From: Penicillus capitatus
Taxonomy: Eukaryota > Chlorophyta
Reading direction: 5' to 3'
DNA length: 64,000 nt
Assembly: GCA_965649825.1 (NCBI GenBank)
Contig: OZ287697.1
Span: forward strand, 310,001-374,000
Position 1 is the first letter of the stretch; the number at the start of each line of letters is the position of its first letter. Under the pieces are notes generated by a model, which saw only the letters and a program-made list of their open reading frames with translations, ran no database searches and was not told the DNA's origin. The translations under genes and the position numbers were made by a program. Of the stretch, positions 22,288-33,642 are shown piece after piece.

Positions 22288-25200
22288 TCATCCGGTGTTC
22301 TGCATGCCGGCGGCGATGCCTTTGATGGTGATGATTAAGGCGTCATCCATATCTTGTAATTCGTCCTTTCCTCTGGTCGAGTCTGGATTCTCCTCTGCAT
22401 CTCTCAGAGCTTTCAGACATTCGATCTGCAGCAGGTTGAGCGGCGTGACGTACGGCGCTCGGAGTTTGATCTTCTGCGAGAGCAATGGATTGGCCGACGA
22501 CGCAGCCAGACCCAATGTCCCGTGACCTGTCACTTCAGAAAGGAGCTTCTTCGTCTGGGCAAAGCGCTGACGGAGATCGTCGCCAAACGACGCGAGAGAT
22601 GGATCCACCAGATGGGTATCGTACATCTTGACGACGCGGGGATCGGCCTTGTGCAGGACCATCTCGACGAGATCCAGGGTCACGTGAAAAAACGTCCACG
22701 AATGATACATCTCGATGAGGGTATCGCGATGCCCTGCTGCGAAGGCGCTCTCAATGGCTGCGTCCATTCCCAGCCAGACGGGCAGCAAAAAACGCGTCTG
22801 CGTCCAGGCGAAGATCCAGGGAATGGCGCGAAGTGTCTCGATGCCTCCTGTCTTTTTTCGTGCCGATGGACGACTGCCGATGTTGAGCTTGGCCAACTCG
22901 GCCACCGGTGTCATGCGACGGAAGTAATTCACGAAAAGCGGTTCCTCGAAGACGACATTGCGGTAGGCGGCGCAAGAGTGCTTTGCCATCTCTGACAGCA
23001 GCGTCGTCCATTCCTTCTTTGGCTCCGTGTCTTGTCGAGCGAGTGTTGCCTCCAAGACGGCGGAGGTGTAGATATCTAATGTCCGATGACACACACGGCG
23101 CTCGCCGAACTGCTGCGCGATGATTTCGCCCTGAATGGTCACACGCATCTTTCCCTGCAAAACGACGCTCGTGATGTGACCCGTAGTACATAAGGTGCTG
23201 GCTGTACTTTAATCGTACCGGGCGGTTGTGATTTGACAGCGACGTGTGCTGGACCACCGCCACGACCAACTGTCCCACCGCGTCCATGAAACAACGTCAT
23301 CTCAATGCCGAACTCCTCGGCGACGGCGACGAGTTCCTGCTGAACTTGATAGAGGGCCCATGCCGCCGCCAGGCGACCGGCGTCTTTGCCTGGATGCACA
23401 GAATGTTGCGGCACGAGAGGCAGTGGTGATGTGACGTCGACCTGAATCCGAGTAGCCGATCATACATTCCTGCTTTCCTTCGATCGTCTCGTGGTACCAA
23501 GAATCGGACAGAAGCTGACGCATAGACTTCGGTGCGTTGTCGAGATCGGCAAGCGTCTCAAAAAGCGGCACGACACGGAGGTATGGCTTGACCCCACATT
23601 CACGCTGCAAGAGCATCACGGCCAAGACATCGGACGCCGCTTTGGCCATACTGATGACGTAGGCGCCCATCGAATCAGAAGGGAGACAAGAGATGACGCG
23701 AAACGTATCGACGACTTCCTGAGCGTCTTCGGACATAGGCATCCCAGGGGGCAACAGAGGACGACGTCCTCGAAGCTCCTTCAACAAAAACGCCAAGCGC
23801 GTTTCTTCATCCCACTGAGCATAGCTCCCCATCTCCAGGAATTCTGTGATCGTGTTCAGGACGTCGGTATGACGCGCAGACTCTTGACGGATGTCGAGTC
23901 GGACGACGCTCAGGCCAAAGGCATTCACCTAAGCAACGGACATTGCATATCTCTCTTTCCAAAATCGAGCAAAACTTGTCGAATCAGATCGAGTAGATGA
24001 CCATTGGCCACGTGCTCATCTCCCGTCTCCATCAACGAACGATGCATCAGGAGCAAAGGCTCGGCCAAATCGCAAAGATTGCTCAGGCAGTCTTCGTCGT
24101 CCAACGCCTCTTTGACACTGACCGTCGGTTGGGGCAGCAGTCCGTGCAGGATCTCCATTGAAAAGCGTCAGATAGAGGGATCGTCGTACGTGTGTGGTAC
24201 GACTCACTTCACGGGTTCGGTAGAGTTTGTCTCGCAGATCGGAGAGAACGACACGGAATGGCTCGCGTTTGGTAAACGGCGCCCAGAAATCTGCATAGTT
24301 ACGACGTTTTCTTTCGGCGGCGACGGCTGCGTGATCCATGGCATCCACAATGCGATCTGCCGTTTCTCTGAGCTCTGCGTTCACGCGCCAGAGCGACATC
24401 TCGAACATCAACTGCTCGATTTCTTTGAAGTAGAGATCACAAGCAGTCAGGCGTGCAATGATGCAGACATCTCTCGTGGTATCATGCCTCACATTGGGAT
24501 TACCATCGCGATCCCCACCCATCCACGATCCAAACCTGCCATGACTTCTCACTCTTTATCACACTTTTTAAAGCGACTACTTGAAAGGCGCATGCGTCAG
24601 CGGAATGCGTCCTTGTCCGATATTCTTGAGACAGGTATCGAGACGGCGCAAAAAAATGGGCAGCGTTGGGAAGATGACGTCCACAAAGGATGCCAAGCCG
24701 GCACGCATCTCATCCTAATCCAGACACATGTGTGGCCGATGAGTGAGATAGAGTGAGAACTTGTGGTGTGGGTTTGGTTCGATGAATCTCGTCTGTTCGC
24801 CAAGCCGATTGCACCTGGACTTTGAGCTCGGACAGACACTCGACCTTCTCATAGGATGTCATCTTCGTGCTGTGGAGCTTCATCACGGCGAGCTGCATGT
24901 TACGGTAGCTTCGCACTAGCTCCCGTCTGAGCGCCTGAGTCGGATGCGCTGTGAAGACCAATTCCACACTCTGTCCGCATAGCGCCTGTCACATCACACG
25001 GATGTATCGGGTGATCTGGGTATGTGTTGGGAGACGTGGTAGATGTCCTGGGCGCTGATGTCTGGCAGCTTTTCCAACGAAGCGATTGAACTTCCCGTCA
25101 AACGCAATGGCATCTCACTCTACACCTCACACATGTCACACCATGACCCCGACCCCCTATCCACCACACCGCTGCGCTCTGCTCCTTCTCGGACAGCACG

Positions 25201-25535
25201 CCTGCCACCTCTTCTGTAAGATTGTGTAGATTCAGTGTGTGCGAAAAGGCGCTTGCCACCTAATGCATGCCATGACGGCGACCTCCCTGGCCCATGGGGC
25301 ATACCATGACGCGCTCAGCAGGCTCCAATTCGGCAATGACTCGCGCTAGCATTTCAAAGTCTTTCGAGGCGCCATCGTCACACCACGATTTCGACAGTCC
25401 ATAAATCACGTCGACGCGATTCGCGAGTTTGGGATGGTGACGTTGGAGGACTTTGAAAAATAACGAACGGAGAAGACTGTCATCTTCGCGAAGGATGTCC
25501 TGCGACGAAGCCAAGAGACGCGCTTCAACGTCCAT
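22288..25535 (-). CDS. PPC: Phosphoenolpyruvate carboxylase, plant type
   Basis: The reading goes from ATG 25535 through several short introns (for example 25304-25260) to the stop at 22288. Motifs appear in the expected order: [10 protein letters not shown], then [11 protein letters not shown] with the catalytic histidine, [13 protein letters not shown], a YSDSG/KDAGR junction formed by splicing, [14 protein letters not shown] (PEP-binding and catalytic loop), and the plant-type C-terminus QNTG. The enzyme carboxylates PEP with bicarbonate to oxaloacetate in the cytosol, feeding the TCA cycle or carbon concentration. The N-terminus starts at [10 protein letters not shown], so the regulatory phosphoserine segment of land-plant PEPC is absent; control would have to be allosteric. 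The 5' end lies 110 bp from the divergent helicase-associated-domain gene, suggesting a shared promoter region. Confidence 0.92.
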
Positions 25536-25644
25536 CCCTCTGTCGACAAATAACGTCGTCTGCGCGATTCACGCCGCCACCGTCGCCGTCGGACACTTAA
25601 GGACGTTTCGCTGTCCGAGGGGCAAATGAAAAAGGGGACGATTC

Positions 25645-26632
25645 ATGTCGTTGGGGCCGTTGGTAAGAGCGCGTCCATGGCGACTGCACTGTACAAACGA
25701 GACGTGTTGGATCCAACCGACCGACGCAGCGCTGCTGGATCGTTTCTGGAAATCGCGTGGCGTGTGCAACGCCGATCAGCGCCGCGCCCTAATCCGTGCC
25801 GCGCAACGACGACCACAGGGAGCACCCTTGCCGAAGGTCGACGTCCATTCCGGCGTCTCTTACGCATGGAACGTCAAGAAACGCCAACAGGAGGTCTGGT
25901 CGCAGCAATGGGGAGCAGGACAGGCAGAGTTGTGTCGTGCAGATCTACCACATCTCAAAGGCAGTCGTGGAGCTCGATGCTGCGCTTGGCGGTGCAGCTG
26001 ATGTCGTATGGATGTGCTGTCGTGAACCCGAGATCCTCAACCTCTCATCCAAGGACGTCCTGCGTCGGTTGTTGGATATGAAGCTCTCGACCAGTGGAGA
26101 CGTGACGAACATCGTGCACCTCATCGAGCAACAACCGCGTCTGCTTTTCGATTCGGAAACGACGATCGATCGAAGCGAGACGCCTCGAGATCAGATTCCG
26201 GCTTGGGAACACGGTCTGCTCTCCGATAGCGACGTCCAGTGGAGGCAGCGCTTCGCCGAGATGCAGCGATTCTATGCGCAGCATGGACATAGTCATATTG
26301 GATGGGTGCCGCGCCACGATGATCCGGAGCTCGCGGCATGGGCAGCGAAGCAACGGCGCGATTTTGATCACGGTGTTCTGTCGAGCGATCGTCAGCGGCA
26401 GCTCGAATCGATCGAATTCGTTTTCGATGCGATCGAGGCCGAATGGCTACGATGGTTTCACGAATGGCGCATCGCGACGAACGCCAGTCCTTCCTCAACC
26501 GACGCCCTGTACTTAACGCACTGGTGCAGTGTCCAGCGCATTGCCCAGAGAACGGGACGTCTGTCGGTCGAACGAAAACGACTGCTCGATGCCTATGCCT
26601 TCGATTGGAACATTCCGGATCCATTATCTTAA
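25645..26632 (+). CDS. Helicase-associated-domain protein
   Basis: Exons 25645-25893 and 25943-26632 give 312 residues; the donor is GTCTGG. The middle has a helical segment (LRRLLDMKLSTSGDVTNIVHL, then EQQPRLLF) that looks like an mTERF-type or similar helical repeat. The C-terminal half contains one clear helicase-associated (HA) domain: W-x-x-x-F-x-E-M, then a His-Gly-His segment (YAQHGHSHIGWVP), then LAAWAAKQRRD and a final R-Q-R-Q-L-E-S-I-x-F element. A second degenerate copy ends at FDWNIPDP. HA domains are common in algae and stramenopiles, often in putative DNA-binding proteins, and their exact role is not established. The start was taken as the first ATG in frame; an ATG 18 bp upstream is in another frame. 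Confidence 0.65.
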
Positions 26633-26689
26633 CGCGGTGTCCATCTTGATTCGAACCTCTCTCTGCGAATACGTGCCAGTCAGTCAGCC

Positions 26690-27939
26690 ATGTCGAGAGT
26701 GTCCAGTATTCGCGACCGGACACAAGAATTCCTCAACATTGCGGAACGCGTCCAGGTCGAACGTCGCTCACAGAGTGCGGGGGTCACTCATGTCGCTTTG
26801 CTTAGAAAAGTGCTGTTGGTGTGTCGTCGACCTCCGAGAGCGGAAGTGCGTGCCGAACGTACATACACCTTTGCCGAGATGCGATGATGCGTCGCGTTAG
26901 GTCTGCCGTCGACGAAAGCGGCCATTCAGCACAAATCCCAGTTCAATCAGAGAGCGTCGGAAATCGGCTTGGGTATTCACAAAACGTCCACTAAACTGCA
27001 GAAACTCGCGCAATTGGCCAAAAGGACATCGATGTTCGATGACCCCGTCGACGAGATCAACGAAATCACTGGCATCGTCCGACAAGTGCATCGCATCCCA
27101 TACCATTCCACGCTGAGCGATGTGACCCACCACCTTTAGGATATCCAATCCCTACACGGAGCCATTGCCGAGCTGCAGTCCATGACACACAAGGGAGGCA
27201 GTCATCAAGGACAGCATCACTCGCATACGGTTGTGGACGATCTGCGTCATCAGCTCAAATCGACGACGAAAGAATTCAAAGATGTGTTGACGTTGCGATC
27301 GCAGCATCTTAAGGATCAAACGGAGCGCCGGCAGATGTTTTCTGCCGTCCCTGAAAACGGCTTCCACGAATCGGCGCCGCTGTTGGAGGGCTCCGCTGCA
27401 TCCTCGTCCAAACCGTTGCTGCAACAGAAGTAAGAAATTCGGTGTGGAAAGAGGTGATCGGCGTTTGGTCTTTCAGTGGATCTTCTTCCGTTTTGCACCG
27501 ATCTTTCGATCCCTATCCCGCGACGTCCCTTCGTGCGCGCACCACGAAATCGCAGTACTTTAACCCGAATGCTCTTCACGTGTGCATTTAACGCATTCAT
27601 AAAATGTGTTTTAGTGGAGAAGAGCAATTCCAGCAGCAGCAACTGATGCAGCCGCAGGACACGTATCTGACCAATCGAGCCGAGGCGATGCAGAGCGTCG
27701 AGAATACGATCGTGGAACTGGGCGGCATCTTTCAGCAGCTGGCCCATATGGTGAAGGAACAAGGCGAAATGGCCGTCCGTATCGACGAGAACATTTCGGA
27801 GACGTTTGGCAATGTCGATGCCGCTCAGGGGCAACTGCTGAAATATCTGAACAGCATCTCATCCAATCGATGGCTCGTGATGAAGATATTCCTCGTCCTG
27901 ATGTTCTTTCTCGTCATCTTTGCCGTCTTCCTGGTGTAA
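26690..27939 (+). CDS. SED5: Syntaxin-5/Sed5-type Qa-SNARE
   Basis: Exon 1 (from ATG 26690) encodes the conserved N-terminal peptide RDRTQEF, which in the family binds Sly1. Exons 26901-27085, 27140-27429 and 27615-27939 follow. They encode the Habc-region element KLAQLAKRTSMFDDP, a linker, then the SNARE helix with the zero-layer glutamine in GGIFQQLAHMVKEQGE, and a C-terminal transmembrane anchor (IFLVLMFFLVIFAVFLV) ending at the stop. The protein acts in ER-Golgi and intra-Golgi vesicle fusion. The exon 1 donor is not settled: the obvious GT sites give different phases, so a few residues near position 25 are uncertain. Intron 27086-27139 contains GATGTGAC near its 3' end. Confidence 0.92.
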
Positions 27940-28023
27940 TACACGTTTCTCTGTCTCCTTTGGCGACGCGTCTACGAAATCTGTTACAAGAGATATCGTC
28001 TAATAATATGCATCATCCGTTTT

Positions 28024-28985
28024 CTAAGGGGATTGGTATCTGGCCGTCATTTCGCGTTGCAGTTCTTTGAGTTTTTGCGGCGAGAGCGCCATCGCTGGGT
28101 CGATGATGAGCGGTTCGACCACCAAACCCTGGAGAACAGAATTCTCACTTTTTCTCACTCTTTTCGTCATACCTGTGACGCTTGTGGGTCTGTCTGAAGT
28201 CCAAGGAAAAATGTGCTCGTCGGGGCGACATCTGGCGACTTCAATGGCGGCAATGGCGGAGCTGAGGGCTGTATGACATCACTCGGTGGTAACTTAGTAG
28301 ATCGTAACGGAGGGCGAAACTGCTGAGAAGGTAAAGGCGCCGCCGCCGCCGCCGGTCGCTTCACAAACTCAATACAATTCGACCAGACCTTCTTCATTTC
28401 TTTTCGGCTGGCACGACATATATCCATCACTTCTGAAAACTTCAGCGGGGGCATATGGGCCATATAATGTGGCCGTTCTTTTGGAAACATGCTCAGCGCC
28501 TCGCGAATGCAGCATATGACCTTGAGTGCCATCTCGGCGTCATGTCTCGGATCGCTGTCGGGCATCATAAGCAGCTTGGCGAGTGTTGTTCCCAGTCCCT
28601 TCGCCTTGTCTACGATCTGAGGGAACGATAAGGAATGATTGCGGAGTATCTCTGCGATAGAAAGTGGACTCCACGGTTTCGTATATTTTCCCACGAGGTG
28701 GTCCATGCATTCGCCGAAGTCTCCATGGAGATAGTATTCAAGGACGGGCGTCAGACCGCGTTGCAAAAGGCCTTCGGCTTCGGCTCGAAAATGCGCGAGA
28801 GTGAACGACCGACCTTGGTCCATGACACGGTGGACATCGGAAATCAAGGCGTGGGTGGCGGCATCGTACTGAAAGGCGGACTCCGGACGTCGCGGCTGAT
28901 AGCCGTAGTTTGAAGAAGATCCAAAAGCGATGGAGTCGTAACGCGCAGACCTTCCACGTCCGCGTACACGTGTACGTTCGCCCAT
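28024..28985 (-). CDS. Unrecognised 305-residue protein with Arg-Gly N-terminus
   Basis: Exon 28985-28173 and exon 28128-28024 join in phase across a 44-nt intron. The N-terminus after the ATG is Arg/Gly-rich (RTRVRGRGRSARY), like RNA-binding RG motifs. Residues about 45-210 look like an all-helical domain (HALISDVHRVMDQGRSF, LAKLLMMPDSDPRHDAEMAL). Then come a Pro/Ala-rich linker and a C-terminal helix with LSPQKLKELQREM. The frame stays open upstream to about 29240 without an ATG and with protein-like sequence, so another 5' exon is likely. I do not recognise the domain; a helical adaptor or RNA-associated protein is possible. Confidence 0.6.
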
Positions 28986-29240
28986 AGAGATGCAATGGGT
29001 TAGGACTGAGGGTGTCGCCGAAGGGTCGGAGCGCGTTGAGGCCGGAAGACGATAGGAATCAGACGGGTATTCTTCAGGATCATCGATACGTCGTTTATAA
29101 GGTAACGTCACGTCAATCAATAGCGACGTCTTATGATCTAACAAATCCGACAACGATGTGGCTGAATGACCATAAAACGGTGCGCAAGTCGATTGAGACG
29201 AGGGACAACTCGGCGGCGCGGTAGCAGAAAGCTGTTGGCC

Positions 29241-30822
29241 TCAGATGATCATTGAAAATGGCGGGCGTCTGAAGCCTGCTCTGTTCCTGGCGCTTGTGCC
29301 TAGACAGGCGAACGGTCTTTTGGCGCTTTCCTCGCATCGGAAGCGCGAATGAACATTTTTTATCGACGATGTCATGAAAGCAGTGCTTTTTCATCGCAGG
29401 CCAGTTTTCCTATCAAGCGCTCGTATGAAGCGCGGCGTCGCGCGTTTGTTAAGGTGGGTGTAAAATGAACGGACCTCTGTAAGGTAGTGTTGCGTATCTG
29501 GCGACTTCGATAAATGCGTACGTCTTTTCTCTTAAGCGCATCGAAATGCGATGCATTGAGCGCGTCTTCACAAACTTACGGCGGAAAAGACTGCCTCTTT
29601 CGTTTATCCAGACACGGGGACAGAACTCAAGCGCCGTCAAGAAACCTAACACCGCATTTCCTTGAATGCTTCTTTGTTTTCGGCACGGCGAATTGAGATA
29701 GATGCTCGTGCGTGACACGTGGCGGCATCAAAAGATGCAGCCAAGCAGAAGGTACCAACAACCCATTTCGCAGTTCCACATCACAGTTATGCCACACAGA
29801 TCAGCTACCACACAATTGAGGAAGGCCATAGAAACGCACACACAACAGCTGCAGCGAAAACATACAGACAGACATGCAAGGTATGGAAAAAACAGAGATG
29901 CTGCCGAAATGCACTGCCACTGCTCGATCGGGCAAACATCGATCATAATACTCGACACCGATACCATTCGGCCTCGACAGGTAGATCTCAGTCTGGGACA
30001 GGTGGTGGTGATGACGACCCTTAGCCCACACTTGCCAACTGACGCTATGGGGGACAGGCGTGCGATGTTGCCGATGATGACATATCGCCGAGTCGACAGA
30101 CGGACAAGACTGGTCGACGTGCATCTCTGCATCGTCCTTGCAACGAAGAGGGACTGCCTCTATCTTCTGAGATAGCGCATGGCTTGCCCTCCTGCGCCAT
30201 CACACACCACCGTTTATCCATCTCATCCTTCATGACACGACAGCTGTCACATCAGATGCAAACGTCCGCTGCCGAGAAGGACAGGGTTGTTACGACGAGC
30301 GTAGCCAGCTAGGCCGCTCCTGTGATGAAGTCGCCACGCCACTTCTATTTTCTCTTGTACATTAAGCTCGAATCGTCCGCTCACACGTTAATGCCTGCAC
30401 GACCCAAACGGCGACGAGCAGCGACACGTGTCACGAGTGGATATTTCGCAGCCGCTGAATCTAAAAGCGTTCTGATAAAAGCGAGTACAGACAATGGGTC
30501 GAGGAAGGTTCAGGTTACGGCGATATCCTTAATGGCTGATGATTCGATCATAACTGAGGGACAGTTGTTTTTCGTGTCCCTATTCTTGGACGGGCGTTCA
30601 TCAGCGACAGCTTCGCGCGTCCGTCCTCATCCGCGAGATGACGTGAAGGGAAGTTCATATGGAATCCCTATGCGCCATCCGTCTGCCAAACAGATTCGCC
30701 GCTTCGGAGAAGTCACGCCTGTTCGGATATAAGACAGGCCGGACTGCCTTGCGTTATGTTTCTTAAAAATCTCACCTTGTCGACGAGACCACGTCAGCGA
30801 ATTCGTAGACCCTTAGACGAAC
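29241..30822. other. Intergenic, no gene supported
   Basis: About 1.6 kb between the divergent 305-residue protein gene and ANK1. Frames at 29702-30175 and 30322-30732 have low-complexity composition and no motif. A TATA-like hexamer TATAAG at 30728 belongs to ANK1. Confidence 0.4.
30728..30733 (+). promoter_or_regulatory. TATA-like box of ANK1
   Basis: TATAAG 95 bp before the ANK1 ATG, the same spacing as in the other array members. Confidence 0.45.
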
Positions 30823-31534
30823 ATGTCTTCGACGGTGCTTCTCACGGTCGTCCTTCTCGTCGCCATCAGCATCGGTGCGTATGTTCGCCTGTAAAGCGAA
30901 AGATTCGAGGATTTTGCTGCAGTCGATGCAGCGCCTTGTGAGACGGCGTTGTGTAACAGCGTTTCCGCGGGACAGTCCAGCCCTCTTCGTAACGCCGCCA
31001 ACGCCAATCTCTGCTCGTGCACCTGTGGCGGTAACGGCGAGCGTCTGGTCCATCTGGCCGCACGATCTGCGTGCAAATCCTGCATTGAGACACTGATTGA
31101 TGATAACGGCTGTTCGGCGAACGCCCGAGACAGCAACGAGGCCAGGCCATTGCATGTCTCCGCTGCACAGTGCAATGGACAGATCACCACGGTTACCTGA
31201 CTCCTATCTGATCAACTCACTGTATTAACGCGATCATTGCAGGCTCTGTTGGATCGTGGGGCAAATGTCAATGCTAAAGATAATCAGGGGAATGCGCCTG
31301 TCTGTGCTGCGGTGCAGGGTGGATCGACGACCTGTGGGGATGTCGTGGCGGATCTTATCGGACGTGGGGCATCTCCATGTACGAGATGCAGTGGAAATGT
31401 GCTGCTCTATGAGGCAGCTGGTCTATCAAGTGTGAGAGACGTAAGTACATCATGCAATGCTATTCGTTCGCAACGGTGGTCTTGGATGGAAGAGGATCGG
31501 AGCACTTAACGGCGCTCCGGAAGACTGTTTGTAA
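30823..31534 (+). CDS. Secreted cysteine-rich ankyrin-repeat protein ANK1
   Basis: Exons 30823-30874, 30923-31191, 31243-31440 and 31493-31534 keep phase and give 186 residues. The signal peptide is split by intron 1 in phase 1, as in ANK2, ANK3, ANK7 and ANK8. The mature protein begins with C-x4-C (CETALC), then CSCTC, an ankyrin unit with LVHLAARSACKSC, a second unit RPLHVSAAQCN, and a third with GANVNAKDNQGNAPVCAA, and ends in a short exon finishing with EDCL. The ankyrin loops (GxNVNAxDxxGxxP) are clear. Paired cysteines and a signal peptide indicate an extracellular, disulfide-stabilised ankyrin domain. No catalytic motif is seen. Confidence 0.8.
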
Positions 31535-32914
31535 CCGTAGCACGGTTCCACTTGTCAAACCAATTGAACGCAGATGCATCCAAGCTGTCTTCGTTGTCTG
31601 TTCAAACATGCAGTCCTCACCATTCTTATCGTGTATAATAGGCAGACGATAACAAAATACGATCCCTGTTTGACCACACAACGATTTAAGAATCTCATGC
31701 AGTAGTTGATGTTCATTGCAAGAGAATGTCGAAAAGCTGACCCGTTTGACATTGTTACCTGTACACTGAGCGGTATTGCCAGATGATCTGAGCTGATAGA
31801 GGTGGACGCAGAATTGAGGTGAGGTGACCGGTCTGTTCTAGATCCGCCCTCTGTCTAGACACTATGGACATCCGTTGACTGGGACGACTGGATGTGGCAT
31901 CCAGTGATATCGTTCGTCGAAATCTGGAGACGGATTGGACCTTCCCGTGTAAAGGCTCGATGCTAAAGAACAGTAGAGAGGACAGACGTCACTCTTTTCA
32001 ATCTATGCCACTCTCTCACACAATTCTGACCCATCCGATATTGCCGAACAGTTTTTGAACACTACAGCACCTGCCTCATGCAATCGTCGTTGCAACGGTT
32101 TTTTTAGACATTTGAAAAAAGAGGGGATCCATTTCGATCACGTCCGGTTTCGTGCAGATGCGTCTATGTAGATAGATTTCAAGGAGATCGGCTTCGTCTT
32201 AGGATCGATACCCATATCGACATCGCTCTAGGCCATCGAAAGCATCCGGCTTCGGAGGTAGGAATAGAAAACGAGCGACCGGATCGCTCCTAGACATTTT
32301 TTTTCCAACAATGTGCATCTCGACGTGTTCCGCACAAACAAACGCGCTGCGTTTCAGATTCGAAATCGGTAGCCGCTTTCCTTCGAAGAACGCAAACGAT
32401 GAGACGGTCACGGGCAGACGCGGTCACAACTTCCGTCTTGCTTCCAAAGCAGACGACCTCATGGAAACTCGATTTGTAAAAGCACGATCTTTGTAAATTC
32501 GTAAACTAGCTATTATATAGATACTTACGACACGCGGCCCGTTTGCCTCTAGTAAGGCACATAATGCCACATATTGAGGAGATATGGACCCCTTAAGTCG
32601 TTTGAGACCACAAACAGCTGGCACAGACACCACCTGTCCAATTCGCCAAAAAACAGACGGACGCTCCGACTCCAACCGTTACGGGGAAGCTACCCACACG
32701 GCTCGGTTTTCCCTCTGCGTAGCGAGGAACGGTCCAAATGACAACATTCAACGCGGCGGCTTCCCTACTGCCCCCATCACCGCTTCGCAGAAACGATGCC
32801 TCGTAGAATAAAAAGCAGAAACGATCTTTGCGGCAACCCTTTGCACTTGACAGCTACACTTGGGTATCTCCACAGTAGGGTTGGTCTGTTGACAAGGAAG
32901 GGTCTGCCACGGTG
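31535..32914. other. Intergenic between ANK1 and ANK2
   Basis: About 1.4 kb with stops in all frames and no supported gene. An A-rich TATA-like ATAAAAAG lies at 32808-32815, 107 bp before the ANK2 ATG. Confidence 0.4.
32808..32815 (+). promoter_or_regulatory. TATA-like box of ANK2
   Basis: ATAAAAAG 107 bp before the ANK2 ATG. Its position agrees with the other array promoters; the sequence is a weaker match. Confidence 0.4.
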
Positions 32915-33642
32915 ATGTCTGCATCGACTATCCTCGCTCTTCTTTCCTTTCTGACAACCGTCGGTGTTGGTACGTACATGCTCTCCAGCGCTTCTGACCA
33001 AACGTTCCTCTACAGTCCACGCAGCTTCCTGCGGAAGAAACATATGTAACAGCGTTTCTGAGGGAAGATCCAACGTCATCAAGGATTCGACGAGAAGCCT
33101 CTGTTCGTGTACCTGCGGCAGTAACGGCCAACGTCTGCTCCACATTGCTGCACGGTCTCCGTGCCTCTCCTGCATTAAAATACTGACCGACAAAGGATGT
33201 CCTATCGACCCCACAGACAACAATGGAAACACGCCAATATTCATAGCCGCCGAAAACTGCAATGTGGAGATCGCGAGGGTTTGTGATTTATTTCTCTCTT
33301 GTCTTTGTATGAAGATGTCGTACGGTAGGCCCTTCTCTCCCGTGGGGCGAATGCAAATGCCGTGAACAATGTCAACGAGACTCCTTTTTGTGTCGTGGCC
33401 CGGGGTGCGTCGAGTACGTGTGTACCAGTTGTGACGGCTCTTGCTGAGGCAAACGCGAATCCTTGTCCTTTCTGCGGTAACGGTGTTTTCAGTGTGCCTT
33501 ATACACTTGCCAATCTGCAAATCGTTCGTGAGGTAAGTAAACCATTAGCTCTCCTTTCTCTTATGTATGGGATGAATTTTAGGAAATTGGGAGGAATGGA
33601 GGAGCTGTCGGTGAAGCGAATCCTGACTGCCCTCCTGTTTAG
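32915..33642 (+). CDS. Secreted cysteine-rich ankyrin-repeat protein ANK2
   Basis: Exons 32915-32969, 33016-33278, 33329-33532 and 33583-33642 give 193 residues. It is closest to ANK1 in sequence and exon structure: signal peptide split by a phase-1 intron, CGRNIC pair, CSCTCGSNGQRLLHIAAR, an ankyrin loop PIDPTDNNGNTPIFIAA, then a second loop GANANAVNNVNETPFCVVA, a Cys pair (NPCPFCGNG), and a final exon with RNGGAVGE and DCPPV. All three introns fall at the same places as in ANK1, so the two are tandem duplicates about 2.1 kb apart. Confidence 0.82.

Noticed and set aside
29702-30732. Open frames between the 305-residue gene and ANK1
   Set aside because: Overlapping frames on both strands, low-complexity composition, no motif and no consistent intron set.
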